DNA from: Microbacterium sp.
GTDB taxonomy: Bacteria > Actinomycetota > Actinomycetes > Actinomycetales > Microbacteriaceae
NCBI GenBank assembly: GCA_031277945.1
Contig: JAITLK010000003.1
Span: forward strand, 186,001 to 250,000
Direction: 5' to 3'
DNA: 64,000 bases
Under the pieces are notes generated by a model, which saw only the letters and a program-made list of their open reading frames with translations, was not told the origin of the DNA and did no database searches. This document shows, in pieces, positions 8,079 through 17,130 of the stretch (position 1 is the first letter of the stretch; each line of letters begins with the position of its first letter). Position numbers and translations under genes: made by a program.

Positions 8079-8854
8079 GCAACCACTCGGTACCAGTTGC
8101 CGGTGTTCGGGTCGATCCACGGGGATCCAATCACGGCGTTGTTCGCGTCCGCGCGAGGAATTGTAGGAAGGCCACTCACGCGCATCTGAGATGAGAGCGA
8201 GAGCGTGGGTCCGCTCGACGCGCCTGCAAGGGTCGCACCGCCGCTCGACAGCGCGAGCTGTGCCGATCCTGCGCTGGCGGAGACTCCGTTGCTGGCCGCG
8301 ATGACGGACGGGCCGACGACGGTGCCGTTTCCGAACAGCCCCACACCGCCGCCCGCTCCCGATACTTTGGCGGCACCGTTGAAGACCATCGCGCCACCGT
8401 CGTTCGCCGGTGTGAGGACCATGGCCGTGCCGACGAGAACACGGCCACCTGTCGTGACTTGGAGGTCCGCCTCGACAGTCGTCTTCGCCCGCAGCCGGGT
8501 GGTCGCGGTGACGTCCAGAGTCTTCTTGACCGCGAGGTCACCCTCGACGACCGTCGTTCCCTTGATCGTCAGCGGGCCCTGAATCTCCATCGCACCGATC
8601 ACGGTGGACGCGCCGCGCCAGAACGTGGGGCCGGTCCAGTCGATGGTGCCGGATCCTTCAAGCTGGCCCGTGATCCGCTGCGTGCCGGTGACGACGAGCC
8701 AACCGGTGACCTTCGCGGACCCGTTGACGACGAGGCCCTCATTGGAGTTGATGTACAGGCCACCGCGGTCGACGGCGGCGTTCTCGAGAGGGTTTCGAAC
8801 TTCCAGCACGCGGACGCGTCGGGCGAGCTCGCGGAGCAGGTCAAGCGGGTTCAC
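8075..8854 (-). CDS. Tail fibre/tip protein with repetitive beta structure
   Basis: The protein has 259 residues. An N-terminal helix (LLRELARRVRVLE) is followed by many short beta repeats (VTGWLVVTGTQRITGQLEGSG, then related units), the pattern of a trimeric beta-helical or beta-prism fibre. The C-terminal IGSPWIDPNTGNWYRVV segment looks like a fibre tip. It is coupled by ATGA to the baseplate gene before it. Confidence 0.75.
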   Translation of the reverse strand: MNPLDLLRELARRVRVLEVRNPLENAAVDRGGLYINSNEGLVVNGSAKVTGWLVVTGTQRITGQLEGSGTIDWTGPTFWRGASTVIGAMEIQGPLTIKGTTVVEGDLAVKKTLDVTATTRLRAKTTVEADLQVTTGGRVLVGTAMVLTPANDGGAMVFNGAAKVSGAGGGVGLFGNGTVVGPSVIAASNGVSASAGSAQLALSSGGATLAGASSGPTLSLSSQMRVSGLPTIPRADANNAVIGSPWIDPNTGNWYRVVA

Positions 8855-9966
8855 ATCAGCTCCAAGGTCGGGGTGATCTTCCGCGTCGACAGGTCGATGT
8901 GGTTGCCAGTGATCCGGTACGTCTGATCACTGTCGGGCAGGATCGGGTGGCCGCGGCGTTCGACGGTGAGCCGTCGGGTGACGGCGAAGTTGCTCAGCGG
9001 GAAGTCCTGTGACGGGATGACGCTGAAGGTCGCCATCTCCCGCGCGTGACGGTTGTTGTTTAGGTCCGATGCTGCCGCCGCCATGAGCACGTTCGTGTTG
9101 TCGGTGTCGGCGCCCGAGCGGTAGGCGTCACGGATCGGTGCCCCAGGGTCAGCACCGGTTCCCGCCCACCCGTATGGCAGGCGTGAGCCCATGCCCTTCC
9201 CGGACACGAACGTCCCGGTGAGCTGTCGGCGGCTGTCGGTACCGGCTTCGTAGTCCACGATCGGCGTCGCCGCCGCGGTGACGGAGATCACCCGGACGGG
9301 GCCAGTGATTTTCGTTGCCACCCGCACGTTGAACCGCAGCTGACGCGTTGGGGTGAGGTACGGCTCGAAACGGATCTCGGCGCCGTACTTCTCGATGCGA
9401 ACGAGGAGGTCTTCCATCGTCGTGATCTCCCACCGCGACACGTCCGCGGTGAAGCCCCCGGACCCGGTGGTGGGGCCGATGTCGATCGGCAGCGGCCCGC
9501 ACAGCATGGACCGTGCGATCACCGACGCGACGGCGGCCTCGATCGACTTCCCGATGATCTGGAAGTCACCGGAAGCGAAGTCCGACATGCAGAACGTGAA
9601 CCGCTCCGTCATGAACCGTCGCGGTGCCTGGTCGACCGTGAGGGTGATCTGCCCGTTGGAGACCCACTTCTTCATCACGTACGCGGCGAATCCGATCGAT
9701 ACGACCACGCCGGATGCGTCTCGCATCCCGATCACGATCTCGGAGGCGCCGTCATCCTTGATCGCGGCGTATGCCTGTGCGCCGGTCATGACCCCGGCCG
9801 GGAGCACGGCGTTACCCTGCAGCGTGACAGTGCCGCTACCGGTACCTGCGAGGGCGTCGTCCGCGGACCCGCCTGCGAGAAGGTGGGACAGGTCGTGGCG
9901 GAAGTCACCGGTCACGGAGTCGTGCAGCCAGACGAACCACTGGTGGTTCGGGATGACATCAGGCAT
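8851..9966 (-). CDS. Baseplate hub / tail-associated protein (Gp37-like)
   Basis: The protein has 371 residues. It follows the distal tail gene and precedes the fibre gene, the usual place for the siphoviral hub (Tal N-terminal domain). The sequence is beta-rich with a C-terminal ITGNHIDLSTRKITPTLEL strand typical of actinophage Gp37-like minor tail proteins. It probably caps the tail tube and holds the fibres. Call is from order and general look. Confidence 0.75.
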   Translation of the reverse strand: MPDVIPNHQWFVWLHDSVTGDFRHDLSHLLAGGSADDALAGTGSGTVTLQGNAVLPAGVMTGAQAYAAIKDDGASEIVIGMRDASGVVVSIGFAAYVMKKWVSNGQITLTVDQAPRRFMTERFTFCMSDFASGDFQIIGKSIEAAVASVIARSMLCGPLPIDIGPTTGSGGFTADVSRWEITTMEDLLVRIEKYGAEIRFEPYLTPTRQLRFNVRVATKITGPVRVISVTAAATPIVDYEAGTDSRRQLTGTFVSGKGMGSRLPYGWAGTGADPGAPIRDAYRSGADTDNTNVLMAAAASDLNNNRHAREMATFSVIPSQDFPLSNFAVTRRLTVERRGHPILPDSDQTYRITGNHIDLSTRKITPTLELM

Positions 9967-9978
9967 GACAACCTCCGT

Positions 9979-10761
9979 TCACAGCAGCCGCGGCCGGGTG
10001 AGAACCTCGACCGTCCCCGCAGACGCCGTGTAGCTCACGAGGCCTCGCTTCGGAATCGGCGCCACCCAGCCCGAGAACCCGGACTCGACCAGCACACCGT
10101 TACGGCGCACCGTCATGGACGCCGACTCGATGACGTCGACCGCACCGCCGGGAAGCGGCGTCGTCATGGTGAAGGTGGCTCCTCCACCGGTCACGGTGTA
10201 CGCGCCGCCGGCGTTGCGGACGGTGAGCGTGGGCCACGATTCCGCCACGCCCCGCGCCTCGATCGGCACCGAGGCGGCCGGCCCGGCCGTGATCTCCTCC
10301 GCGTAGAGGAACGGATCCGGGTGCACCAGCTGGAACGCCGTTTCCGCGGCGACCATCCCACCGACACGGCCTCGACGCCGGTCGAATGTTGGCGTCTCAG
10401 CTGCTCGTGCCGTGGACGACAACACGCGCCCGAGGGCCTGCCCCGTCGCGGGGAAAAGACGGCCGACACCGATGCCGGTGATGATGTCTTCCCACTCGCC
10501 GAGCTCGTTGTCGTTGTGCGCGAGGACCAGCGCTTTCCACTCGGAAGTGCGAGCGCTGAGCGACCCCGGCGTCGCGAACGAACCATCTGCCGAGATCCGG
10601 GGCACGTCCTCGGCGCGCACAGTCACACCGCCGCGCCACCGCTTCACCCCATCGGGCAGCAGGAACGCGCCCGCCGGGAGCGGCCCATACTCACTGGGCC
10701 GCCCCCGGAAGGTGACACCGTCGATCACGTATCGGTCGATGTTCGAGGCGTAGTACGTCAT
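9979..10761 (-). CDS. Distal tail protein (Dit-like)
   Basis: The protein has 260 residues directly after the tape measure gene, overlapping it by 4 nt. The N-terminal domain (YVIDGVTFRGRPSEYGPLP) and C-terminal galectin-like beta region (LTVRNAGGAYTVTGGG) fit Dit proteins that form the hexameric hub at the tail tip. Confidence 0.78.
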   Translation of the reverse strand: MTYYASNIDRYVIDGVTFRGRPSEYGPLPAGAFLLPDGVKRWRGGVTVRAEDVPRISADGSFATPGSLSARTSEWKALVLAHNDNELGEWEDIITGIGVGRLFPATGQALGRVLSSTARAAETPTFDRRRGRVGGMVAAETAFQLVHPDPFLYAEEITAGPAASVPIEARGVAESWPTLTVRNAGGAYTVTGGGATFTMTTPLPGGAVDVIESASMTVRRNGVLVESGFSGWVAPIPKRGLVSYTASAGTVEVLTRPRLL

Positions 10762-13700
10762 CCGAACTGTCCGATCGCCTGGCTGATCTTGCCTGCCATG
10801 AGAGACACACCAACCTCCGGATCCTCGTGATCGAAGTGCGCATCGACCTTCACCGACACCCCACCGCGACCGTCCGCGGAGGCCGCTGTCGCGGCACTGG
10901 CAGGCATGGCCGCGGATGCGGTCGACATCGTCACCTGCGCCCGTGCGGACGCGTCGCGTGCCATCTGCTCGACGGCGTCCCCGAAGCCGGGGGCCGCGTC
11001 CATGGCACCGTCGTTGAACTGGTCGAGCATCGACTTACCCGACGACTTCAGCCGCCCCCAGCCTGCCCCGGAGAGCGGTCCGCGCTTGGCGGGTGAGTGC
11101 GGGAAGAAGTCGGTGATCGTGCCGACGATGCCGCCGACCGCTTCACCGACTGCGCCGAGCATGGACCCGAAGCCGTCGATGATGCCCTGGATGATCTGCG
11201 CCCCGAGGCTGAGCCAGTCGACCTCGGTCAGCGCGGTCCAGATCGCGTTCACGATCTCGGGCAGCTTCTCGATCAGCTGCGGGATCGCTTCGATCAGTCC
11301 CTGCGCGATCGCGATGACCATCGTGATGCCGGCGGTGATCAGCTGCGGGAGCATCGTGACGAGCCCAACGATGAGCTGCAGCACGAGATCGATTGCCGCG
11401 GTGATCAGATCCGGCAGGGCAGCGATCAGCCCGTTCACGAGCGCGAGGAGTAGCTGCACACCGGCCTGGATGATCAACGGCAGGTTGTCGATGATGGCCT
11501 GCAGCAGCCCCATTACGAGACCAACCGCGGACTGCACCAGCATCGGCAGCGCTTGCACCAGCCCCATGACGATCGCCATGAGCAGCTGCACGCCACCCTG
11601 GATGATCGTCGGCAGCAGCGCGACGATCCCGCCCAGTAGCCCGGTCACGAGCTTCAGGGCGCCGGTGATGAGCAGCGGCAGCGCGAGCACGATGCCGTCG
11701 AGCAGCGCGGTCACGAGCTGGATCGCGCCCTCGATGATCGCCGGCAGGTTCGCGATGAGCGCCGCAACGAGTCCGTCGATCAGCGTGAGCGCACCCGTGA
11801 CGAGCAGCGGGATCGACTGGATGATCCCGCCGAGGAGGACCTGCACGATCTGGGCGCCCGCCGACAGCAGCCCGGGGAGCGCCGACAGGAGCGCTGTCAC
11901 GATCTGCGGGACGATCTCGACCACTGCCGAGATCACACCCGGGAGCGCGGCGACGACCTGAGTGACGATGCCGGTCAGGCTCGACACGAGCCCGTCGACG
12001 CCGGATCCGCTGAGCGCGAGCCCTGCGAACGCCGCGGCGAGGGTCCCGACCGGTCCGCCGAGGAGCGCGAGCCCCCGGCTCAGGCCGGGCAGCATCGCGC
12101 CGAGCGGGCCGAGGCGTGCCAGCAGTCCACCGAGCCCGCCCGCGCCGAGTGCGAGGAACGCGCCGCCGAGGGGTCCGAGGATGCCTTTCAGCCCGTCGAG
12201 CTTCCCGTCGAGGAAGCTCGCACCGGAGCCGACCTGGTTCAGCAGGTTCGTGATCCAGTCGAGGGCGGGGCCGAGCCGCTTCAGCAGAACGTCTCCGAAG
12301 ACCTTCGCCTTCTCCTCGATCGGGCCCAGCGCCGACGTCGCCGCCGTGATGAGTGGGGCGATCTTGGTGTAGATCCCGCCGAGCGCGTTCGCACCGATCC
12401 GGCCCATGGAGGCGAAGAAGTTCTTCGCTGCACCGGGGACGGTGGTGCCCATCTCCTTCGCGACCGTGCCGGCGGCCTTCTCCGCGGCCGTTGAGAACGT
12501 GGCGAAGTCGACCTTGCCCTCGGAGGCCATCTTGAAGACCTCGCCCGCGGTGACCCCCATCTGGTCGGCGAGCGCCTGGTAGATGGGGATGCCCTTGTCG
12601 GCGAGCATGCCGATGATGTCGTTCTGGACGCCGTTCGCCTGGGTGGCGGCCTTGTTGAAGATCGACCCCATGTCAGTCATGGAGGTGCCCGCGGCGGCGG
12701 CGCTGTTCGCGATCCGCTTCAGGTGGGTCTGGAGCTCCTCGCCCGGCTTGATCTGCGCTGCGACCGCGGATGCGGCCACCCCGGCGGCCTCACCGAGCCC
12801 GAACGCCGTGCCCTTCACCGAGGCTGTCGCATCCGACATGATCGCGGTGACGGACTGGGCGTCGTTCCCGAGGCCGCGGAGCTTTGCCTGAGCGGTGTCG
12901 ATCGCGGTCAGCCGGGAGAAGCCCTTACCGAACGCGGTGCCGATCGCGGCAGCCGCGACGGTGACAGCACCGGTCGCCGCCGACTGGATGCCGGAGCCGA
13001 GCGCCCGCCCCGCTGCGGAGGCGGCACGGCCAGCGGCACCGACAATGCCCTGGAACGCTGTCCCCGCGGCCGACAGCAACGGGCCGGCGGTCGCGCGCAC
13101 GTGCCCGGCGATGCCGCTGAAGGCGGCCCCGACGTTCTGCCCGAGCTTGCGGAACAGCCCGCCGATCTGGGAGGTGACGGGGCTCAGCCATCCCGAGATC
13201 TTCGACCCGAGCCGGACGAACGGGGCCGCCATGAGCGTGCCCGCCGCGCCGACGTACTGGATCGCGGGACCGAAAGCGCCCCGGATCGTGGATCCGACGC
13301 CACCCGCCCACGTCTTCACGGCCGTGGACATGAGGGCGACCTTGCCGCCGACCATCGTGGCCAGCGACGTGAACGCCGTCGACGCGCGCTGCGCCGCGAG
13401 CTTCGCGAGACCGCCGAGCTTCGTCAGCCCGGACACGTCGGAGACGGCGCGCATGAGCCCACCGACTGACCCGGCGAGGCCGGTGAACGAGGAGCGAGCG
13501 GCGTTCGCATCCGTGAACCCGTCGCGCAGGTTCCGCATCGTCTGCCGGACCCGCCCGGCCGCCTTGTCCGACAGCGCGGTGAGAGCTCCGGAAGCGGACG
13601 ACAGATCCTGTTGAGCGCCCTTCAGGCGTGCGGTCGCAGCAGTGACGGCCTCCGTGGACGCAGCCTCGGTACGACGCAGCGACGCGAGCCGCTCAGACGC

Positions 13701-14072
13701 GGCGATCGCGGCCGAGGACTCGGCACCCGACTTCGCGACCACCTCGGTGAGGCGAGCCTCCGCAGCCCGCGCCCGGCCCGCGTCATCGAGCTGCTTGGCG
13801 CGGGCCTTGGACAGTGTCTGCGCTGCAGACGCGACCTCACCCTTGAACTTGGTGACCTGCGCCGTGGCGATGTCCTTCGCGGACTGCGACAGCGCGGCCT
13901 TCAGGTCGCGGCCAAGCGTGCGGCCCATGCTGGTGCCGACGCCCTTGAAGCCGCGATCGAACGAGCGGGCGCCGTCGGTGCCGGCGGCCTTCGTCTCCTT
14001 CGAGACCGCGGACTTGAACCCGGCCATCACCGGGAAGATGCTGATGTGGCCGGAACCAACCTCGCTGGACAT
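10758..14072 (-). CDS. Tail tape measure protein
   Basis: The ATG at 14072 has GGGGAGG four bases upstream and gives 1104 residues. An N-terminal coiled-coil/Ala-rich region is followed by a TP901-type tape-measure core (about 380-580). Next comes a long array of amphipathic hydrophobic repeats of about 35 residues (LVTALLDGIVLALPLLITGA and relatives, about 720-1000). The protein sets tail length and is thought to help DNA cross the membrane. The tail should be roughly 160 nm by the usual 1.5 angstrom per residue rule (inference). Confidence 0.95.
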   Translation of the reverse strand: MSSEVGSGHISIFPVMAGFKSAVSKETKAAGTDGARSFDRGFKGVGTSMGRTLGRDLKAALSQSAKDIATAQVTKFKGEVASAAQTLSKARAKQLDDAGRARAAEARLTEVVAKSGAESSAAIAASERLASLRRTEAASTEAVTAATARLKGAQQDLSSASGALTALSDKAAGRVRQTMRNLRDGFTDANAARSSFTGLAGSVGGLMRAVSDVSGLTKLGGLAKLAAQRASTAFTSLATMVGGKVALMSTAVKTWAGGVGSTIRGAFGPAIQYVGAAGTLMAAPFVRLGSKISGWLSPVTSQIGGLFRKLGQNVGAAFSGIAGHVRATAGPLLSAAGTAFQGIVGAAGRAASAAGRALGSGIQSAATGAVTVAAAAIGTAFGKGFSRLTAIDTAQAKLRGLGNDAQSVTAIMSDATASVKGTAFGLGEAAGVAASAVAAQIKPGEELQTHLKRIANSAAAAGTSMTDMGSIFNKAATQANGVQNDIIGMLADKGIPIYQALADQMGVTAGEVFKMASEGKVDFATFSTAAEKAAGTVAKEMGTTVPGAAKNFFASMGRIGANALGGIYTKIAPLITAATSALGPIEEKAKVFGDVLLKRLGPALDWITNLLNQVGSGASFLDGKLDGLKGILGPLGGAFLALGAGGLGGLLARLGPLGAMLPGLSRGLALLGGPVGTLAAAFAGLALSGSGVDGLVSSLTGIVTQVVAALPGVISAVVEIVPQIVTALLSALPGLLSAGAQIVQVLLGGIIQSIPLLVTGALTLIDGLVAALIANLPAIIEGAIQLVTALLDGIVLALPLLITGALKLVTGLLGGIVALLPTIIQGGVQLLMAIVMGLVQALPMLVQSAVGLVMGLLQAIIDNLPLIIQAGVQLLLALVNGLIAALPDLITAAIDLVLQLIVGLVTMLPQLITAGITMVIAIAQGLIEAIPQLIEKLPEIVNAIWTALTEVDWLSLGAQIIQGIIDGFGSMLGAVGEAVGGIVGTITDFFPHSPAKRGPLSGAGWGRLKSSGKSMLDQFNDGAMDAAPGFGDAVEQMARDASARAQVTMSTASAAMPASAATAASADGRGGVSVKVDAHFDHEDPEVGVSLMAGKISQAIGQFG

Positions 14073-14089
14073 CACACCTCCCCGGTGAA

Positions 14090-14451
14090 TCAGCCGAACA
14101 GGATGCTCTCCTCGAGCTCCGCCTGCACGGTCGCGACCTCATCAGCCGTCGGGGCGTCCTCCGGCTTGGCACGCTTCAGCACCCACGGCGCGACCTTGCG
14201 GAACGCCTTCTCCCCGACCGCCCCCGCAAGGGTCAGCAAGTCGACAAACGAGGCCGCGTAGCCCCACCCGGCGAGCTCAGCGTGCAACTCGCTGGCGGTG
14301 TCTGCGGCGGCATGCTCGATGAGCGTCCACCCCTCGCCCCAGGTGACCGCGCCGCCCAGATCCGACAGCCCGACGCCCAAGCCTCGCAGCGAGACCGCGA
14401 CGGCGCGCCGGTGCTGCCGGATGAACTGGGTGGCGCTCAGGATTCCGGGAA
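14090..14451 (-). CDS. Tail assembly chaperone, downstream part made by -1 frameshift
   Basis: This frame has no good start of its own. It continues from the 14437-14805 gene after a -1 shift just before that gene's stop. Its residues read ILSATQFIRQHRRAVAVS and continue to the C-terminal QAELEESILFG. Such G-T type fusions chaperone the tape measure during tail assembly. The start given is the approximate slip point; the fused product would span 14090-14805. Confidence 0.75.
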
Positions 14452-14805
14452 GGACAGCTCCTGCGCACGCTTCAGCGCACGGAAGTACTTCTCCGTCATG
14501 ACCGACACCGAGATCAGGTTCCGGTCGTTGAGCGTCTCCGCGACCGCGTCACCCGCGAACGTGTTCACGAGGTGACGGAACTGATCGATGGGGTTGTCGA
14601 ACTTCTCCTGCAGCTCGTCGATCTGCGCCAGGCTCAGCTTCAGGGGGATCCGCATGATCGCGCCGTCCGCGAACCGGCCCACGAAATCGCCCTCGACGAT
14701 GATGTGCTTCACATCGCTCAGCGCGAGCAGCGCGGCGTCTTCGGCTTCCTGGCTCCAGTTGTCGAAGTCGTACTCCACGACCTCGGTCTTCGTCTTCTCG
14801 GCCAC
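14437..14805 (-). CDS. Tail assembly chaperone (gpG-like), zero-frame product
   Basis: A GTG start behind GGAGGG gives 122 residues, acidic and helical, with a DELQEKFDNPIDQFRHL core. Position between the tail tube and tape measure genes and the overlapping second frame identify it as the short chaperone form. Confidence 0.85.
   Translation of the reverse strand: MAEKTKTEVVEYDFDNWSQEAEDAALLALSDVKHIIVEGDFVGRFADGAIMRIPLKLSLAQIDELQEKFDNPIDQFRHLVNTFAGDAVAETLNDRNLISVSVMTEKYFRALKRAQELSFPES
14443..14449 (-). other. Candidate -1 ribosomal frameshift site
   Basis: Minus strand C-CCG-GAA, two codons before the zero-frame TGA, would allow the Pro-tRNA to re-pair on CCC. The -1 frame is open from here through 14090. 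The heptamer is not a perfect X-XXY-YYZ site. Confidence 0.5.
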
Positions 14806-14848
14806 AGTAGGCCCTCCAATCGGGTTGGGGTTGTCGGGTGGGGATGGT

Positions 14849-14889
14849 CAGCTGGCCGGGGCGAACCCGACAGACACCCCGGCCAGCTG
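14849..14889 (-). other. Long hairpin between tail tube and chaperone genes
   Basis: A perfect 13-bp stem (CAGCTGGCCGGGG and its complement) with a 15-nt loop lies directly after the tail tube stop. There is no T-run, so it probably protects the 3' end of the abundant tail tube message or attenuates reading into the tape measure genes rather than fully terminating. Confidence 0.7.
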
Positions 14890-14892
14890 GTC

Positions 14893-15468
14893 TCACGGGG
14901 CGACCGGGCCGGGAATGCCCTGCCACTCCCAGTACGGGGAGCCGCCGAACAGGTCGTGCTCGACCCACGTGAACGTGATCTTCTGACCCTCGACCGCACC
15001 GCGCTCCTCCTGGTCGGGCTCGACCTGGGACACGAACGCGACACCCTGGCGACGCTTCTCCCAACCGCCGCGGTAGCGCGTCACGGTGAAGAGGATGAAG
15101 CGGTTGTTGGGCAGCGAGGACGAGACCGCGACGACGCCGTTCGTGTCTGGCTCGACGCCCTCGGTGAGTTCGAGCACGGCGGCGTTCATCTCGGCCGCGG
15201 TGATCGCGACGGTGCGGGTGCCGTCACCGGCGATCGAGTACCCCTTCTGGAAGAACTCGATCGCTTCACCGGCGTCGCGCGCGGCAGCGGGGCCGCCGTC
15301 CTGCTTGTAGAGGCCAATCATCTGGAACGCAGCGCCGAGGGCGAGAGGCTTCGCGCCCATCTTGTCCTTCGCGATCACGTTCGTGGTCTCCAGCTTCGCG
15401 AACGCGGCCAGACCGGTAATCGGGACGCCGACAGCGTCGAGGTCGTTTCCCTGCTCGTCAGCAGCCAT
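14893..15468 (-). CDS. Major tail tube protein
   Basis: The protein has 191 residues of mixed beta type with GYSIAGDGTRTVAIT and a C-terminal KITFTWVEHDLFGG segment. It lies in the usual place between the connectors and the chaperones and is followed by a strong hairpin. It should form the stacked hexameric rings of the tail tube. Confidence 0.82.
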   Translation of the reverse strand: MAADEQGNDLDAVGVPITGLAAFAKLETTNVIAKDKMGAKPLALGAAFQMIGLYKQDGGPAAARDAGEAIEFFQKGYSIAGDGTRTVAITAAEMNAAVLELTEGVEPDTNGVVAVSSSLPNNRFILFTVTRYRGGWEKRRQGVAFVSQVEPDQEERGAVEGQKITFTWVEHDLFGGSPYWEWQGIPGPVAP

Positions 15469-15474
15469 GAGGAA

Positions 15475-15672
15475 TCACTCCTTCTCCCGCTGAGCGGGCT
15501 TGACGGTGGAAGACCCGCCATCGGGGCGCGTCTTGGTCCGCGCCGACGTCCGGCGCGGAGGATCTGGGACCGGGGCCGCCGGAGCGTCCTCGGTGGAATC
15601 TGTGGGCGGATCGATATTCGCGGTCGGAATCGGGTCACCAAAGGTGACGTCGATGCGGTGGCTGATGGCCAC
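15475..15672 (-). CDS. Small Pro-rich virion-region protein
   Basis: The protein has 65 residues. A short ISHRIDVTFGDP start is followed by a Pro/Thr/Arg-rich disordered tail. It lies 6 bases before the tail tube start. Function unknown. Confidence 0.6.
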   Translation of the reverse strand: MAISHRIDVTFGDPIPTANIDPPTDSTEDAPAAPVPDPPRRTSARTKTRPDGGSSTVKPAQREKE

Positions 15673-15690
15673 GATGGGCTCCTTCCTGGC

Positions 15691-16110
15691 TCACCACGAG
15701 CCGGTCACGACGTACTGCGCCGTCAGATAGCAGCGCGTCACGTCCATCTCCTCTTTCACCGAGTACGGGCCGTTACAGCCCTCCGGCTCGACCGACGCAA
15801 TCGGCGTGCCGTCGACCAGCGGGAGATCCATGTCAAACAACACGCCGGCGAGCCACCGGGCCAGATCGCTGGCCGGCTGATCGTCCAGTCGGGATCCGGC
15901 AAGCACGCTCGCGCCGATGGAACGGTCGAACGTGGTCGGGCCGGTACGGTTGCCGGAGTCATCCCGCAAGATGATCAGCGGACGATCCATCGGGAGCGCC
16001 AACTCCGGTGGCTCCTTGTTCGAGATATCCGCGTCGACGCCCTCGATGGCGGCGAGGTCGCGCACGTACCCGGTGAGCCACAGGACGAGATCCGGGGGCG
16101 TGACCCTCAC
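15691..16110 (-). CDS. Tail terminator-like protein
   Basis: A GTG overlapping the preceding stop (GTGA) gives 139 residues. It has PPDLVLWLTGYVRDL at the N-terminus, a central LIILRDDSGN strand and a late RCYLTAQYVVTG strand. Position after the gp10-like gene and before the tail tube gene fits the tail terminator/head-tail joining protein of HK97-type phages. Confidence 0.65.
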   Translation of the reverse strand: MRVTPPDLVLWLTGYVRDLAAIEGVDADISNKEPPELALPMDRPLIILRDDSGNRTGPTTFDRSIGASVLAGSRLDDQPASDLARWLAGVLFDMDLPLVDGTPIASVEPEGCNGPYSVKEEMDVTRCYLTAQYVVTGSW

Positions 16111-16397
16111 TTCTTCGCCGCCTTCAACGCACGGGCCAGGTTGCCCGTCTTCGCCTCGATCAGCAGCGTCTTCTCGTCGGTGCCGACCACACGGGTAACG
16201 CGCCGGTACTCGGCGTCGACGTGCTCGATCACGATGCCGTCGCGATAGTCGCCCGAATCGACGGGGGCGGACGCGCGGGCCTTCGCCTGGACGGTTTCGC
16301 CAGCGTTGTCCTGCAGCCGCTCGACGCGGGGATCGCGCATCGCGGTCTGGAAGAAGTTCTCGTCCCACTCGATGCGGGTGTCGCCGTTGCGTGCCAT
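16107..16397 (-). CDS. HK97 gp10-like head-tail connector
   Basis: The ATG at 16397 (AGAGGAG upstream) gives 96 residues. The pattern of helix, ARASAPVDSGDYRDGI, then a beta segment and a short basic helix is that of HK97 gp10-type proteins, which help join heads to tails. Confidence 0.75.
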   Translation of the reverse strand: MARNGDTRIEWDENFFQTAMRDPRVERLQDNAGETVQAKARASAPVDSGDYRDGIVIEHVDAEYRRVTRVVGTDEKTLLIEAKTGNLARALKAAKK

Positions 16398-16414
16398 GAT
16401 CGGCTCCTCTCGGT

Positions 16415-16762
16415 TCACCCCGTGAAGCGCGTGAGCAGCACCTCTCGGATCGGCTGCCACCCTGTGAACGGGTTCGTGTCCGCTGAAGCGATGCCGTCTA
16501 TCGTGTAGACGACCCCGCCGGCTCGGATCCGGTCCGTCGGTTGCACGTCGAAACTCGGGTCGCAGTAGAGCGACTTCTCGGTCACGATCTGCGTACGCGA
16601 CGCCGTGACGTTGCGGGATGTGGAGGACGATGCGACGAATGCGCCGGGGATCTCCGTCTCCACTGCGGTCGCCCAGTCAGCGGGGATCGGCTTTTTCGAG
16701 TACGGATCTACCTTCGACGCTGGGCGCAGGCGATGGACCGTCTCACCGAATGGGAGCTCCAC
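16415..16762 (-). CDS. Head completion / connector protein
   Basis: A GTG start (GGAGAG upstream) gives 115 residues, beta-rich with IRAGGVVYTIDGIAS and a C-terminal REVLLTRFTG. Its place between the gp6-like adaptor and gp10-like protein fits a head-tail stopper. Confidence 0.65.
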   Translation of the reverse strand: MELPFGETVHRLRPASKVDPYSKKPIPADWATAVETEIPGAFVASSSTSRNVTASRTQIVTEKSLYCDPSFDVQPTDRIRAGGVVYTIDGIASADTNPFTGWQPIREVLLTRFTG

Positions 16763-16765
16763 GGC

Positions 16766-17116
16766 TCAGCTCTCCGGCCAGAGCCGACTGATCGGCCGCT
16801 CGGCCGGGAACGATCCGCGCGGCATGCCGCCACCCGCAGCTGCGCCGCACAGGGAGCGCAGCGCTCGGCGTGGCTGGCCATCGAATGCGGATTCGATGTC
16901 GGCGTAGCTCACTGATGCAGGGCCGATCGACTGCGCCTTCACGTCCCGGGAACCGCGCGCCGCCGAGTACTTGTACACGCGCTTCAGAATCGAGAGCGCG
17001 TCTTTCTCGGCCTCATCGGTGAGCGAGCCGAGGCAGGGGGCGATGTCGCGAGCGACGACGAGGATCTCGCGCGCGAGATCCTCGTCGTCTCCGAGCTGTT
17101 CGTGTGTGATCGCCAC
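16766..17116 (-). CDS. Head-tail adaptor (gp6-like)
   Basis: A GTG start behind AGGGGG gives 116 residues. It is mainly helical at the N-terminus (EDLAREILVVARDIAPC, then EAEKDALSILKRVYKY) with an IGPASVSYAD segment, typical of gp6/adaptor proteins that sit on the portal. Confidence 0.72.
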   Translation of the reverse strand: MAITHEQLGDDEDLAREILVVARDIAPCLGSLTDEAEKDALSILKRVYKYSAARGSRDVKAQSIGPASVSYADIESAFDGQPRRALRSLCGAAAGGGMPRGSFPAERPISRLWPES

Positions 17117-17130
17117 ATCGCCCCCTGGGG

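Noticed and set aside
10830-12372. Short near-repeats in the tape measure gene resembling a repeat array
   Set aside because: They encode the 35-residue hydrophobic repeats of the protein; unit lengths and spacing do not fit a CRISPR array, and none was seen elsewhere.
12925-13311. Minus-strand frame inside the tape measure gene
   Set aside because: It is a second-frame shadow of the GC-rich tape measure sequence.
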